A DNA stretch of 64,000 nt, taken from positions 963,180 through 1,027,179 of the forward strand of contig BDSI01000011.1 in assembly GCA_003117195.1 (NCBI GenBank). Direction: 5' to 3'. The notes beneath the pieces are model-generated. The model searched no databases, was not told where the DNA came from, and worked only from the letters and a program-made list of their open reading frames with translations. Source of the stretch: Eudorina sp. 2006-703-Eu-15 (lineage: Eukaryota > Chlorophyta > Chlorophyceae > Chlamydomonadales > Volvocaceae). Positions 11,617-23,711 of this stretch are shown here, in pieces; within the stretch, counting starts at the first letter, position 1, and each line of letters begins with the position of its first letter. Both the position numbers and the translations under genes were made by a program.

Positions 11617-14600
11617 TCAGGCGAGGCCTCCACCGTCGATATCCTGCAAGCAGCGTGGCGAGCAAGCGCCGCGCCCACATAATACGTTTACACGGTATCT
11701 ACATCTCAGGTGGTTTTGTACGTAAACCCCACGAACCTCGGGAGTAGCCCATCTTGTTGCGTCTCGGGAGTAGCCCATCTTGTTGCGTCTGACACCCCCT
11801 GAAACCCACCCGAACCTCAATAATACACACTTACTTTGATGAAATTTATCACCGCACGAATTGCGCCTCCCACACCGTCATCCTCTGCCTCCGTGTCATC
11901 GCCTTCCGCAGCTGCATGCTGCCGCCGAGAAGCGCGCAGCACGCTTAGGCCATGATCTCCGCCCTCCACGGCGTGAACCTGCGCAGCGGTTTACCCTCAG
12001 ATCAAACAGAAACTGCCAGCACGTCTGCTACCGACCCCCAGGATCATAACTTTACGAGTGTTAGTGCGCTTAGGTCCCAAACCTGTAAAATGGCAGGTCT
12101 AGACTCAGCCCCGATGTCACACCCTCACCTGCACGCGTGGATTGACGGCCCGCATGCGGCCCAGCACTCCCTCAAACCGATCCGCCCGGCTGAACGTGTC
12201 TCGGGTGCCGCGCACGAACAGCACAGGAACGTCGAGCTTGCACAGGGGATCATCTCGCAGCTCGTCCTGGCAGGGGTGGACGATCAGCGGCATGATATTG
12301 TGGGTGGCATCTTGCCATCGATTCAGGGTGTTGCGCCGATGTGTTATTGCAGCGGTGGCTAGGGTTACATTGGGCTCCGGACCCCTCGAGGAAGATAGAG
12401 TACGGGCGCTATTAACAATACTATTATTAATTTTACTATTATCGGAAGACGCTGGAGCAAATGACAGTTGAAACAGGGGTCAGGCACAGGCTAAGGCAGG
12501 GGCGAAACATGGAATTCGTCTTCAGGTGGCCGATGGCAACACGGCATGGCCGCGGGACACCTTACCGGTTTGTCGGGCGGGTGGAGAGGGTACGACAGCA
12601 GCACGCACCCCGCGACCCATGGGTCCCTGCCGGCCGTGCTGCTCCCAGCTGCAGTCGACTCGGCGCCTCTGCTCAGCTGTCGCCCGCGCTGTTTTGCAGC
12701 ATCGCGAACGCGACCGGAGACAGGTTTGTCGGCATCGGCTCCGATGTCGCTCAGAACGGACCCATGGGTCGCATTCGGCTTCGATGTTGCGCCGCCCCCT
12801 GTCGAGCGGGCCACGGCTACCACAGACGCCGTTTCCGCAGTACGGCCCCGCTTCCTGGAGCTACGCCTCCGTGCACTGTTCGCCTCGGCGCCTTGGTCTT
12901 CCTCCGCGTCCTGCTGTACGGCAGCTTCAGCGTGTCTGTGTCCTGGGTGTACGGCGGGCTGAGGTCCAACCGCTGCTGTCGATGGACGCGATCCTCCGGC
13001 ACTGACATTCACTCCCACTCGCCCCGCGCTTGAAGTCCCCGGAGGCGATCCATGTACCGGCTGCTCCTGCTCCTGCTCCTGCTCCTGCTGCTGCTCCTGC
13101 TCCTGCTGCTGCTCCTGCTCATGCTGCGGCTGCGGCTCATGCTGCGGCGCACACTGCTGGTGCTGGTGCTGTGGCCGTCGTTGGCGCATGTCGTAAGCCA
13201 CCTGGCACGCCGCCCGGGCGCCCTGCAGCGCAGGTTGCAGGGTGGACGTGCACGCAGCGGCCATGGGGCTTACGGTACAACCGTGTGCCCGCGCGGCCGC
13301 GCGGCCGCGCGGGGGCGGCCTGTACCCCCTACTAAACAGGTGCACTTGTGGAGCCTGTCCGGAGCGCCATGGTGGCGCCAGTTCGTTTAAGCAGTGTATG
13401 GTGAGGAAGCCTCGGCTGTCGCCATTGGCTGTCATCGATGAGCCGCGGGGTCCGCTGTAACATCCTTAATAATAATAAACAGGCTAGAACGCATGATAAC
13501 ACTGCTGCCATGCTGCCTCCTTGGCGCGACAGAAACCGCAGAAACACCTGTGAAGGCCTTCAGCCCCGGGTACCCACCATGGAATGCCCGGCGCAGAACC
13601 AGCATCGCACTCTCGCGGTCTCCTGCCAGGTGCCTGCCGCCCGCAGCACCGCCTGAGGTACGCTAGGATGGCGGGCAGGGGCTGGCCATCACAGCTGGGC
13701 CAACACGGGGCGGGGATGCGGGAAAGCTGCCGGGGATGCGGGAAAAGAGGTGGCAAAGCCAGGCAGGACAGAGGATTCAAAGAGAAGCTGCAGCCTGGCG
13801 GCGGATGCGTGGGGAACGGGCGTCCCGCCGCGTCATGCGGTTGCCCGCGGGGGGGCGGCCGGCGGATGGCGCGATGGATGCAACTTGTGTGCGTACGGCA
13901 GGAAGTACGACAAGGAAGCGGCAGGCCAAGACTCTGAGAAGGATGACGTGGCGGTGCAGCCAATGTGGTGCCACACCAGGCTGCACGTGCTGTCCCAGAA
14001 TCCCAACTGACCTGGAACGCGGCGACGCGCGTTGGCAGGTGCGGAGTACGACAGGTGAATCGCACGCAAACGATCCGTGCGGCCGCCAGCTCCGCTGCCA
14101 GTCGGGGCAGGTGCCCGCTGTCCATGTCGCCCCCTGCCCCATGGGTCAGTGCGATCCCCGCCACCAGCGGCGTCCTGCAAGCAACGAACGGCAGGGACAA
14201 AGGTCCGCATACGTGCACGACGATGGCAGTGCCGCCTGGTGCTGCTGTCTAGATCGCGCAGCCGCTTTCCAGCTCTGGGCAAAGGTGTGCAGTGGCTCAG
14301 CACTGGAGGGGTAGGGACACGACCAAGCCCGTTGCGAGCGTTCTGATGTTGTACACCATCCGGACTTTTTAGTGCCCGTCCAGAAGAGCTACGCAGGCAA
14401 CAGGCTGGTGACCCAGGGCATGATGGGCACCTGAGGCTTGTTTGCTATCACAGGCAGAGATGGATGTAGCAGTGGCAATCTACAACCGACGTCAATTGAT
14501 TCCCTGCGCCACCCGCGACTTGTCTTCCGCGCTGCAGGCGGGCGATGGAGCAAGAAGCAGCGAGGACGGGTCAGGGCGACTTGTCGCTCCAGCACTCCCA

Positions 14601-14701
14601 GTGGCTCACCCCGAGGGGCCCGGCAGCGAGAGCTTGACGGGCACGGGAGCCTTGCCGGCCTTGAACTCGACGTCGCGAGTAAGCTCTCGCACCGCCTCCA
14701 T
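11617..14701 (-). CDS. TEX30/KANSL3-type alpha/beta hydrolase with a large Gln/Glu-rich insert
   Basis: Exons, in order: 14610-14701, 14012-14174, 13578-13652, 12566-13222, 12129-12266, 11835-11978, 11617-11643; 431 residues. All junctions keep phase. Family marks: ALTHGAGGDMDSGHLPRL with RFTCRTP after it, the nucleophile elbow GHSMG (Ser about 109; the exon boundary falls inside it), LLSYPLHPPDKP followed by DELRDD, VPVLFVRGTRD (Asp about 352) and VEGGDHGL (His about 384). The Ser-Asp-His triad is therefore complete. Compared with TEX30 there is an insert of about 190 residues (123-313) with (QE)n runs from a CTCCTG microsatellite. Substrate unknown; KANSL3 relatives are chromatin-complex subunits. 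An in-frame stretch upstream (RIEDDICVEG) hints that the true start may lie in an earlier exon. A T1 element copy lies in the intron 13223-13577. Confidence 0.85.
13057..13130. repeat. CTCCTG microsatellite inside the hydrolase coding exon
   Basis: Runs of GCTCCT and CTGCTG units that, on the minus strand, code the EQEQEQQQEQ-type stretch of the hydrolase insert. Length variation here would change the protein without breaking the frame whenever whole codons are gained or lost. Confidence 0.8.
13341..13475 (+). mobile_element. Tailed short retroelement copy 3 (family T1)
   Basis: A 135-bp 5'-truncated copy starting at TGCACTTGTGGAGCCTGTCC, with CCGCGGGGTCCGCTGTAACA and a TAATAATAA tail. An 8-bp target duplication TAAACAGG flanks it (13333-13340, 13476-13483). 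It lies antisense in an intron of the hydrolase gene. An internal duplication (GGCTGTCGCCATTGGCTGTC) is private to this copy. Confidence 0.8.
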
Positions 14702-16314
14702 GCAGGATTGCCCAGAACTGCTTCCCTCCACGCAAATGTCGTCTTCTATTCGCACGACAGGTCTTCGGCTTAAGACTGTGACCTAAATTCCATGGAAATG
14801 CTTTACGTAATTAGTTCCCAAATTGCTCAGTTGTTGAGAGTTTCTTGTGGAGGCTTGTGGCAAGCTGGGCTCGTCACGACTGTCCGTCTAGCTCGCTAAC
14901 AGAAATGCATTCATCGCTGAAATCGTCTCCATAAAACACCGATACGTTATAAAGGCAATGAGCGGGACGAGTGATGACTGACCGAGGAGGTTCCGAGGTA
15001 CTGCTTCATCAACTTGTACGGTTGCTTATTGAGGCGATGGGGAGGGAGCGCGATGCGGTAGCCACGGTGCGGCCCCGCGAGGTTTCCCTCAACAAATCGA
15101 AGGGGAAGTCGATCAGGGCATGCCTGGTCACGTCCTCCTGGTATCACGTCTCGGCTGGACCAGGATTACATGTATGTCGGCAATTATCATACGTGTAATT
15201 ATTCACATATACCTAGAGCTTCGCGACTAGTTGTAACGACGGCGGTCTCGCGTCCATAATGCCTGTCCTGTGTTGCCCTTCGTTGGTGTTACGTCAAGTG
15301 TGGGCTCTGGGGACGGAGGAGAAGGTTAGCTTGAACGGAAAAGTGTTGGTTGTGCCCGTGATTGGAGATAGACAATCAAAGGATACGGAGTCGGAAGCCG
15401 GTTCGTTGCCGAAAATGACATGAAGGAATTCCCCGCTACACTTACTTCACTTTAGGAGGCCTGAGCAACGATCCCGTGACCCGGGGCGTGGTTTACAACC
15501 AGTTAACCGTTTACGGTATGGTATCGCTTGACTGCCTGCTGGAGGCTGTTGGCTACCTACCTAAACAACGGTCAGGCCGCGCCTTCAATAGCAATTGCGA
15601 GCCCGCCTGTCACGCCAGTCGTACACTGCCGATACGTACACCGTGCCAGGGTGCTCCGTGCTTGACGAGCTAATCACATACCTGTAGCGCGAATCTTCGA
15701 AAGGACTTCTCCCAAGGAAAGCTTTGGGATGAAAAAATCTTGCAATCACTGGCAATCCAGGCAATCAAACACCGTTCGTACTTGATGCCCCAAACCAAAC
15801 CAGAACGCACGTCCAGAACGAGAATTTTACCGCTAGCGCATGCGTGGTTCTGTTGTGGGCAGTAAAGCACAATTTATCCTGCAGAGGCATACATTCATGA
15901 CCGACGTTCCATGTGCTTGCGTATGCTTGTGTCTGACAATGACCATGACTCATAATCAACTTACGGGAAAATGTTATCTACAGTCGCGAAGCTTATATAT
16001 TGTATAAATCAGCTTGAGTTCTCAATCGGTGTATGCTCAAGTCCCAGCAATGCGTTCGTACCTCTGAGCGTCTGAGCTCTGAGGGACCTCATTTTCGGTA
16101 CTTGTACTATTTGTACTCCAGCCGACAGAGCACAGAGGAGACTTGGAATCTAACTTGCACAAAAAGATTATCTATCTCGAAATGCAAAACCATCGTTGCC
16201 GGCATGCACCTTTGAATTTGTGTGCAAATGCCTGTGGGTTCGCTGGCAGCGCGCAATCTGCTGGCTAATAACATCGGCAGTTTTTCTTGTGCAGCATTGG
16301 CTACTTTCTGAAGA
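14702..16314. other. Intergenic, no recognised gene
   Basis: 1.6 kb between the starts of two divergent genes (hydrolase on minus, kinase A on plus). The first 80 bases may be an upstream exon or 5' UTR of the hydrolase gene. Otherwise only short open frames without a domain. Confidence 0.4.
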
Positions 16315-19300
16315 ATGCGAATTACTATGCTTGTCCCGCCGTCCGTCTATAGTTCCAGAATTGCAGCAATCATTGTATACTTAATTTTTGTATCGACAAT
16401 ACTTGACACAACATGTCTTGCACTGTCATCTCCGTGCTCTATAAAGACTGCGCGCGGTTCTCGCAACCTCGTTAGTCCACCCGTTGCGGTCAAAAATGGA
16501 AACCAGTTTGCGGCAGCGCTTTCTGACAGCAATGTGGACGTTTTATGGATCGCGGCGGCCGTGGTGGACGTCACTAACGAGGGCTGGACCTTACCGGAAC
16601 CCATGGACCTCACCCGGAACGTTACCATCATGGGCGAGCCAAGCTTTGTTAACTATCCTACGCTTCGACTGAATTATATTCAAGAGAAGGTAGGATGGAT
16701 GTCTACGGCTTCGCTTCGCGGCTCATGCTGTCCGGCGCAACCCGCCGATTATTGGGCGGCAGGTCATGAGGAGTCGTCAATGGTCCCCCTGCAGATTCGC
16801 CTGTCCCACGGCCTCGCCATCACATTCAAAAACATTGTCCTGGAGGGCGTGCGTCGCGACGTTTTGGCACGCGCCCCAGGTACGTGCGCGCCCAGCTGGC
16901 GTACAAGGTGTACGGCGCTTGTGCTGTTGCATGGCGACACAACCCCGACGTGACCCCTAACCAACGCGGGGAACCCCGATTTGGGGAGGTCCAGGTCGCC
17001 GGTCTGACTGCTTGAATGCAATCCCCGGATGACGCATTTACGTGCGCCCACTCCCACCTTGTGGTGCGTGGTACAGCGATAATGGATTGCGTTGTCGCGC
17101 CCGATGACCCCCGGCGTGTGGATCCGGTGGAAGGCTGCACTGGCTACCGGGTTTCGCGCGTCTGGGCGTGGAGCTGCGTCCTCCTTTGCTGAGGCGTTAC
17201 ACCAGCAATCGGTGAACAGTGCCGCAGAATTGCCGTGCCGCTTAAATGGGCCACACGCTTCGGTGCTCTCCGCAGGCTTTGATTTAATTGCTCCAGCACT
17301 TCCCGGCGGCTCTGCCGACTTGATCCTGGAGGACAGTGCTGGTGTCGTACGTAAGTCGTCCTGCCGTACCACGCATGCTCCTCCCTAGTTGACATGCCTG
17401 CACTTGTCTGCAGTTGCAAACAAGGCAGTTCGGTGTCGAGTCCGTGGCCCACTGAAAAGTGTTGTACGAACACCACATGCCGGGCAGCACACCTGTCATA
17501 AGGCCTGTGAGGCAGCACGGCATGGACTGCTCGTCCAACCGTAGAGATTCCAACCATCGGCCCGGCCTCTGATCCTGTTAGTGGACGCTGTAAGACGCAG
17601 CGGGTTGGATGACGTGCACGGCACTCCCTCGGCTTGTTCTAACCTCGCCCCCCCATATGTTTGCGCCGGCCGTGGCGACTGACCCGTCGTACAGCTGCTT
17701 GCCTGCCCAGATCCTACCGGTTGACGAACCACGCCGGGATGAGGCGTCCAGACGGCTACCCACCGGACGTGCAGCTTTATTCAAATTTAAACCAGGTATG
17801 CCGTATGACGTCGAGCCGGTTTGTAACACTGAAACACGAGTGACAAGTAGTATCGATGCGTTGGGCATGGAGTCAAAAGCACAGGTCCATGTGCGGCAGC
17901 TTCTGAATGCTCAGAAGATTTCCTGTCGTATCTAGTTTATCTGGTCACACTTGTTGTGTCAAAGCCGGGCAGTGGGGTGCCTGTGATGGTGCTGCCTTGG
18001 ACTCAGACTCTCAAACACACACGCCGTCGTGTGCTATGACCCGCCGACTCACAGACTGGATGCATGAATGACACGGCGGCGCCGGCGCTGAAGCGCTGCT
18101 GGCCGGACGCGGTTTACTACATGGACTTCGTACTGTACGGCGCTGACGTCAATGACGCGGGCAGCCCCGTGTCCAACAACATGAATATCGTTCTGCGCAA
18201 CACGATTATTGCGTGTGAGTCGCTAGTAGACACGGCCTGCATCGAGCGGCTCACACCTGTGGGCTGCCTGCTAGCGGCGACGAGGAATGCGACCGTTGCT
18301 GCGGGCGTCGGCGTCACCGCTGCCGGCGGCGCTGGAGGGAGCGGCGGTCGCGGCTCCGTCAACACTACGTTGGTGGTCGCGTTGGTGGTCGGTGTGGTGG
18401 GAGGTGCGTGCGTCCGGTGTCGCGAGTTGCCGAGCTGTCATGATCACGTCTTCACGTGTACACCCGGAAGACATGTCTGTATCCCCGCATTCCGCCAGCT
18501 GCCACCTCAATGAATGTCACACCCTACGGGCGTGTTGTCCCCCTGCCCAACCGCACCAGGGCTCCTAGTCGTGCTCGCTGCGCTGCTGGTGTTCCGACGA
18601 GGGGCCTGCCGTCCGAGGCGTCGGTCCGGCAGCTCGGAGTGCGACTTTGCTGAGTTCGTGGGCTCTCAGGTGGCGGCGGTAGGGCTGGCAGTGGCCGCGG
18701 GGACAGCTCCGCCCAGCACCTGCACCAACAGTGGGGGACCCATGGCTGCGTCCAAGAGCGGCGGTCTCCCCGGCCGGAAGCTCAGGTGCCGATTATGGGT
18801 CGTGGGCTTCGTAAGGAACCCGCTGAATATGGGTCGTGTGTTGTGCTGCCGTACTTGGGAGGGCGTTGGCTCGCAGCTGCTTGCTCGTTCGGGAACTTTC
18901 GGGCCTCACCGTCGACTTGCCCAGCGCTGGCGGCATGGGCCGGCATGCGGCACGCAGCCCTCGGAACCGGCTATAACAAAACCATTTCCAAAACCAACGA
19001 GCTCCTCACTCCACGCCCTACGCCAACAATACCGTAGACCCTACAGGCTGTGGCGAGACGAGCATTCCGGAGGATAGGTTGAAGAGCTGCACGGACTGCC
19101 AAGAGCTACAACCAAGCTACACATCGCCAAGGAAACCCGAGTCACAAACCGCCCACGTGCAAGGTCACCGCGGCCATACATGTACATGTGTGATCTGACT
19201 CAGATGTGCCCTGCTGCCTTCACCGCCCCGGCCGCAGCGACCCCGAGGCGGTCGTGGTAGCCACACGGGCATCCACCGGGTCCCTGCCGGGCGGCGAGGG

Positions 19301-22300
19301 CACACGGGGAGGGATGCAGAGCTCGGAGACGGAGACGCGGAACTTGTCGGACGACTGCGGAGGTGGGCTGGGTCGGTGGGGTGGGTGGGTGAGGCCAGGC
19401 CGGCAGTATGGCAGGTGCTGCGGCCGTGGCCAGCCACCGCATCGCGGGCAGAGTGACGTTCCGGATCCCCGCAGCAGGGAGGATTATTGATGATGGAAGG
19501 AACGGACAGTGCGATAACGCCCCGGGGACCCATTCCGACCGACCCGTTGCCGCTGTATATCCACCGCACCCAACACTGCTCACAGATGCGCCCCATGTTG
19601 ACGCACGTAGCCTCCTCGCCACACACTGCCGCCACCGTATCATCATCCGCGTCGTGCCGCTTCCTGCAGAGATGCTTGTGACGCCCCTGACACCGCACCG
19701 AGAGGACCTTCAGCTGGGCGTGTATCTGCAGACGCAGGCCACCCTCATGGGCCCAATGGCCGCCGGGCCGCTGACCCCTGGCGGCGGCGCCGCCGCCGCG
19801 GACAGCAGCAGTACGGCAGCCGGGCAACAACATCGCCAGTCGCCCCCGGCGGTGGTGACGCTGCTCTCGGTGACACGCGGCAAGGGCGCCTTCGGTCGGG
19901 TCATGGAGGGGATGTACTGCGGCCGGAAGGTGGCGGTTAAAGTGGTTGAGGGCTGGCGGCCACAGCACCCTCTGCAGGCGTCTATGGGGGCGGCCGCGCA
20001 AAACTCCCCGCAGCCGCTGATGCAGCCGGACCCGGAACACCCACAGCATGCGGGCGACTACCCCCCGTTGGCTACGGAAGCTGGCTTGGCGGATGGATAT
20101 GCGGCGGCAGGGCCGCACTTCGACGCGGCGTTTCTTTCGGACGCGCTGGTCAAGGCCTTCGCGCATGAGGTGGAGGTGAGACGGTGGTGATGGCAGTGAC
20201 AGCGGGCGCTGCGTGCATCCCATTTTTGCTCGGCTCGGAGTGAGTGAAAGACATGAATATTGTGCAACGACGCGGTCTAGGTCATTTCTCATCTTTCCAA
20301 ATTAATAACAAAGTGTAATATAATAGAACATAAGTTAGTATATATAATGAAATGTCGTATTTGATACATCGTACCCATTGGAGCATGCTTCTGTCTGTGG
20401 GCAGTCCCCGGAGATTTGTTCCCCTGCTCCAGTGAGCGTCCCGCCTCCATCCATGCCCGCCTCCGTGCTCGCCTCCCCTCCCTGGTCCCGCCTGGTCCGC
20501 CGGTTCACGGCTTCCTCACCGTCACTGTCCCGCCCGAACGCCCGCCCGCAGGTGCTCGGGCGCTGCGAGCACCCCAACGTGGTGCGGCTGCTGGCGGTGT
20601 GTGCGACACCGCCCCGGATGTGTCTGGTGATGGAGCTCATGGAGACATCACTGGATAAACTGATGTACGGCAACTCTCTGTGCGGCAACAAACTACCACT
20701 GCCCAAAGTATGTATCGGAGGCGCAGCCGGATGTTGCGCTGTATGTTATGTACAGATGTTGCGGCGCGCTGTCCGGGCGGGTACACGGGCGGGAGGGCAC
20801 ATGTGTGACGTTTCAAGTGTGATGGTTCAGCCCCATTATTCGTGGGATCGTGCCCTGCCCCTTGCCGTACAGCCGCCGTACGGATTGCCCACTGTTTTGA
20901 TTCTATACTTCACCTCCTGGTCCTGGGCCTCCCTCCCTCCCTGCCCTGCCCTTCCCTAACCCGCCAGGTGCTCCACATCGCGACGTGTGTGTGTCGAGCG
21001 CTGGCGTACCTGCATCCGACTGTCGTACATCGGGACCTAAAGGTACGACACCCCCAGAGCTCCAGGGTTTGGGCAAGGCCGCAGGGCAATCGAACCATCC
21101 CACTCCGTTGCGATGCCAGATGCGGTCGCCCTCTGCGGCGCAGTCCCAAACTTCCCAACCACTCCCAGGACACCGGCACCGGGCATTAACGCTGTTTTCC
21201 CACGACCTTTTCGCTCTATCCCGCCCGCCTTCGCAGCCCGGCAACGTGCTAATCAGCAACCCCGGTAGCAACACGCCCGCCGTCAAGTTGGGGGTAAGTA
21301 CGGAGGGCGCCGTACATGTGTGGTTGGGTGTCAGGGATGGGGCCTTTCGGTTGTGGGCGGTATTGCCTGATTTGCACCGGGAATTGGGACGTGGAGGCGA
21401 TTTTTATTATGGTAAAAACAGAGCTCCGGGCAGGTTTGTGGGCCGCCACCACGCACTGACATCCTGTCGTTGCTGCTGGCATCGCCGCTTGCATAGCCAC
21501 CAATTTCGTACACTTATCGTACTTTGTACTGCAGGACTTCGGACTGTCGCGACTCCGTGTGACTGTGGCCCCCACCACGAGCCCCGAGGCGGGAACGGTA
21601 GGGGGACTGCGGGGCGGGGCGGGGCAGGGCGGGGCGAACCCTACTCACGAGATTGCTGGCGAGGCGCCTGAATACTCGCTTGCATGTCTTGCTTTCTGGC
21701 TACCACTCATTTTTCGTAGGCGCCATCTAGGAACCGCACTGCGTGCCAAGCAGCTGGGGCGCTGATATGCCTCTGAACTCACTCGAGGCTCTCTGCTCGC
21801 CTCGCAATCAAATAAACGCGGAAACGGCACCTGGCGTCCGAAAACAGCGGTTCATTCATGCCCCGTTAATGTTGCCACACCCGTCCAAGCGCCCCTGACA
21901 CTGCTGCCCCGGGTGTCTTTTGACGGCACATGGTTTGACAGCACATGGTTTGACGGCACATGGTTTGACGGCACATGGTTTGACTGCCAAACGCCCCTGC
22001 CTCCCATCACCAATCAACCGCCGGTAACTGCTACGACTCGGCGGCAACTCGATCGACTTGTGACTTGGCCTCGCCTGCAACATACAGCCGCCGTATATGG
22101 CCCCGGTACGTGTATTATGTGTATGCGGTATTGAGGTTGGAGGGCTATCTACTTACCTAGGCAGGGTGTCACGGGCTGGCTGGGAGTTTGCGGGCCGGCG
22201 GGGCTGGCGTCCTCGGGACCAGGCGGCCGAGCTGAGCCTTACTTAGGGAAAGAGGCGTGTGTGTTGTCTTAACAAATGCTGCTGTTCATAAGGCATGTGT

Positions 22301-23711
22301 TATATTTGTAAGATTAGTAAGCCCAGTGTTGTGACCCGTCTTAACCAAAGACGCTTGCAAGCTGATGCTACCGATCTCGGATCACTCCGCGACCACTACA
22401 CCCAGAAGGCCCCATCATGAAACCGCTTGCGGTGCTTTGCTGACACCTGCACTGCTGCACCGAACACCTGTCCGTCCGGCCACCCCTTTTGTTGGGGTCG
22501 GCCCTCAGGAGTGCTTTGACGTGAACAACCACACCATCACTCATAAGGCGGTGAGTTCGTTGCACCTATGCGGCCGCCGGGCATAGCCGTGCTGCAGCAT
22601 GCGGCCGCACAGAGTGACAGGGGTCGATGGTGGGTCCAACACACCGGGCTGAAGACCCTCGCCCATGAATGTGGACCCGGAGGGGCGGTACGTGTCGACA
22701 TGCCCCCGCTGTGAATGCCGCCCTCTCATTATTTAAAATCATAATGATAATTTATTTCACTTCTGTTGCCCCGCCTCTGTTGGATTCACCCGCCCTTGCT
22801 TGGCTCCGCCTATTTACCTGCTCCTGCCTGCAGGACATGTTTTCTCTGGGCGTTCTCCTCTGGGAGATGCTGGCGGGTGCCAGACCCTGGGTGGGCTGCA
22901 ACATCGTGGCGGTTGCCGTTCAGGTACGGTACGCACATACAAGCAGGTCAGGTACAGCAAACACACGTACAAAAGTAATCCTGATGAACACGATAACAGT
23001 TTATTACTTTAATTCACGTAGTCCTCGGACAACCCATGTCCTTTGCTTGAGGAGCTAAGTTGGATTCCATGACGCTTCCGTGGTTCGAATCAATCGCAAC
23101 TTCCCAGCCATTCCCCTGCACCCGGCCGGCCTTGCAGGTATCGATGCTGGGCAAGCGGCTGCCGCTCACCGCCATCCCCGCCTCCCGATGCTCAGCACGG
23201 CTGCAGCAGATCATGAACTCCTGCTGGGACGAAGACCCGGTGCGGCGACCCGCGGCGGCCGAGGTAGCCAACGAGCTGGCGGAGATCCTGGAGGCCTGCA
23301 ATCGGGTATGTAGGCAGCAGGGGAACCTCTCCTCGATTTATGCGGCAAAGCGAGTAAGGGGACGCACTTTCTGCTGCTGCTTGGTGGGGGCACGAAAAGC
23401 GCGCGCACACAGCTGTTCTTCCGAACACGCACACATGCGCTCAAGCCCACGTTCCCTTTCACCCCATTGACGCGTGCACATACGGCCGTCTGATCATCCA
23501 CTACTTGGCCAGCGCCTGGCTGGTTCCGGATTTTATTTCCGATTTTAATCAGCACGGCGGCGCGGACGACCCTACCTACGGCTACTCGCAGGGCACCTTC
23601 CGCAGCTTCGAGGCTGAGTCACTGGCCTACACCTCCGAGGAGGGCGTGGAGGGCCGCCCCGGGGCAGGGGGTCCCGGGTTGGGGATGATGCTGCCCTACC
23701 TGCCTGCCTAG
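16315..23711 (+). CDS. Receptor-like Ser/Thr protein kinase A (TKL-type), 17 exons
   Basis: Predicted membrane kinase of 974 residues. Exons: 16315-16689, 16795-16879, 17276-17350, 17695-17795, 18055-18403, 18560-18785, 19238-19362, 19415-20175, 20552-20707, 20968-21042, 21237-21293, 21535-21597, 22088-22105, 22509-22550, 22834-22923, 23138-23305, 23553-23711. A signal peptide (IAAIIVYLIFVS) precedes an ectodomain of about 290 residues that I do not recognise (LTRNVTIMGEPSF, RPDGYPP). One transmembrane helix (LVVALVVGVVG plus LLVVLAALLVF, about 316-341) is followed by RRGACRPRRR. The kinase has GKGAFGRV (601), VAVK (Lys 621), a roughly 70-residue Pro/Ala insert before helix C, HRDLKPGN (772), DFG (796), AGTPPYMAPE (814-823) and CWDEDPVRRP, so it should be active. 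M5 is an alternative start. Ligand unknown. Confidence 0.88.
21919..21978. repeat. 15-bp tandem repeat, four units, in a kinase A intron
   Basis: Four copies of TTTGACGGCACATGG (one with AGC for GGC) in the intron just before the 18-nt microexon of kinase A. The corresponding intron of kinase B lacks it. Confidence 0.85.
22088..22105 (+). other. 18-nt microexon coding PPYMAP
   Basis: Exon 13 of kinase A, bounded by CAG before and GTACGT after. It supplies six residues that complete the activation-segment motif AGT-PPYMAP-ECFD between the exon ending EAGT and the one starting ECFD. Kinase B has the same microexon at 37048-37065. Confidence 0.85.

Noticed and set aside
12491..13435. Single 314-residue minus-strand ORF as a gene by itself
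   Set aside because: Its ends run into a T1 element and an intron; only 12566-13222 fits as an exon of the hydrolase gene.
19206..19237. Exon 7 of kinase A starting at CCCTGCTGCC
   Set aside because: That start breaks the phase with exon 6; the acceptor CCGCAG at 19237 (CCTCAG in kinase B) keeps phase and gives the conserved DPEAVVVATRAS start.
23070..23095. tRNA box-B-like GTGGTTCGAATC
   Set aside because: No acceptor stem, D arm or anticodon arm fits around it, and it lies in a kinase intron.
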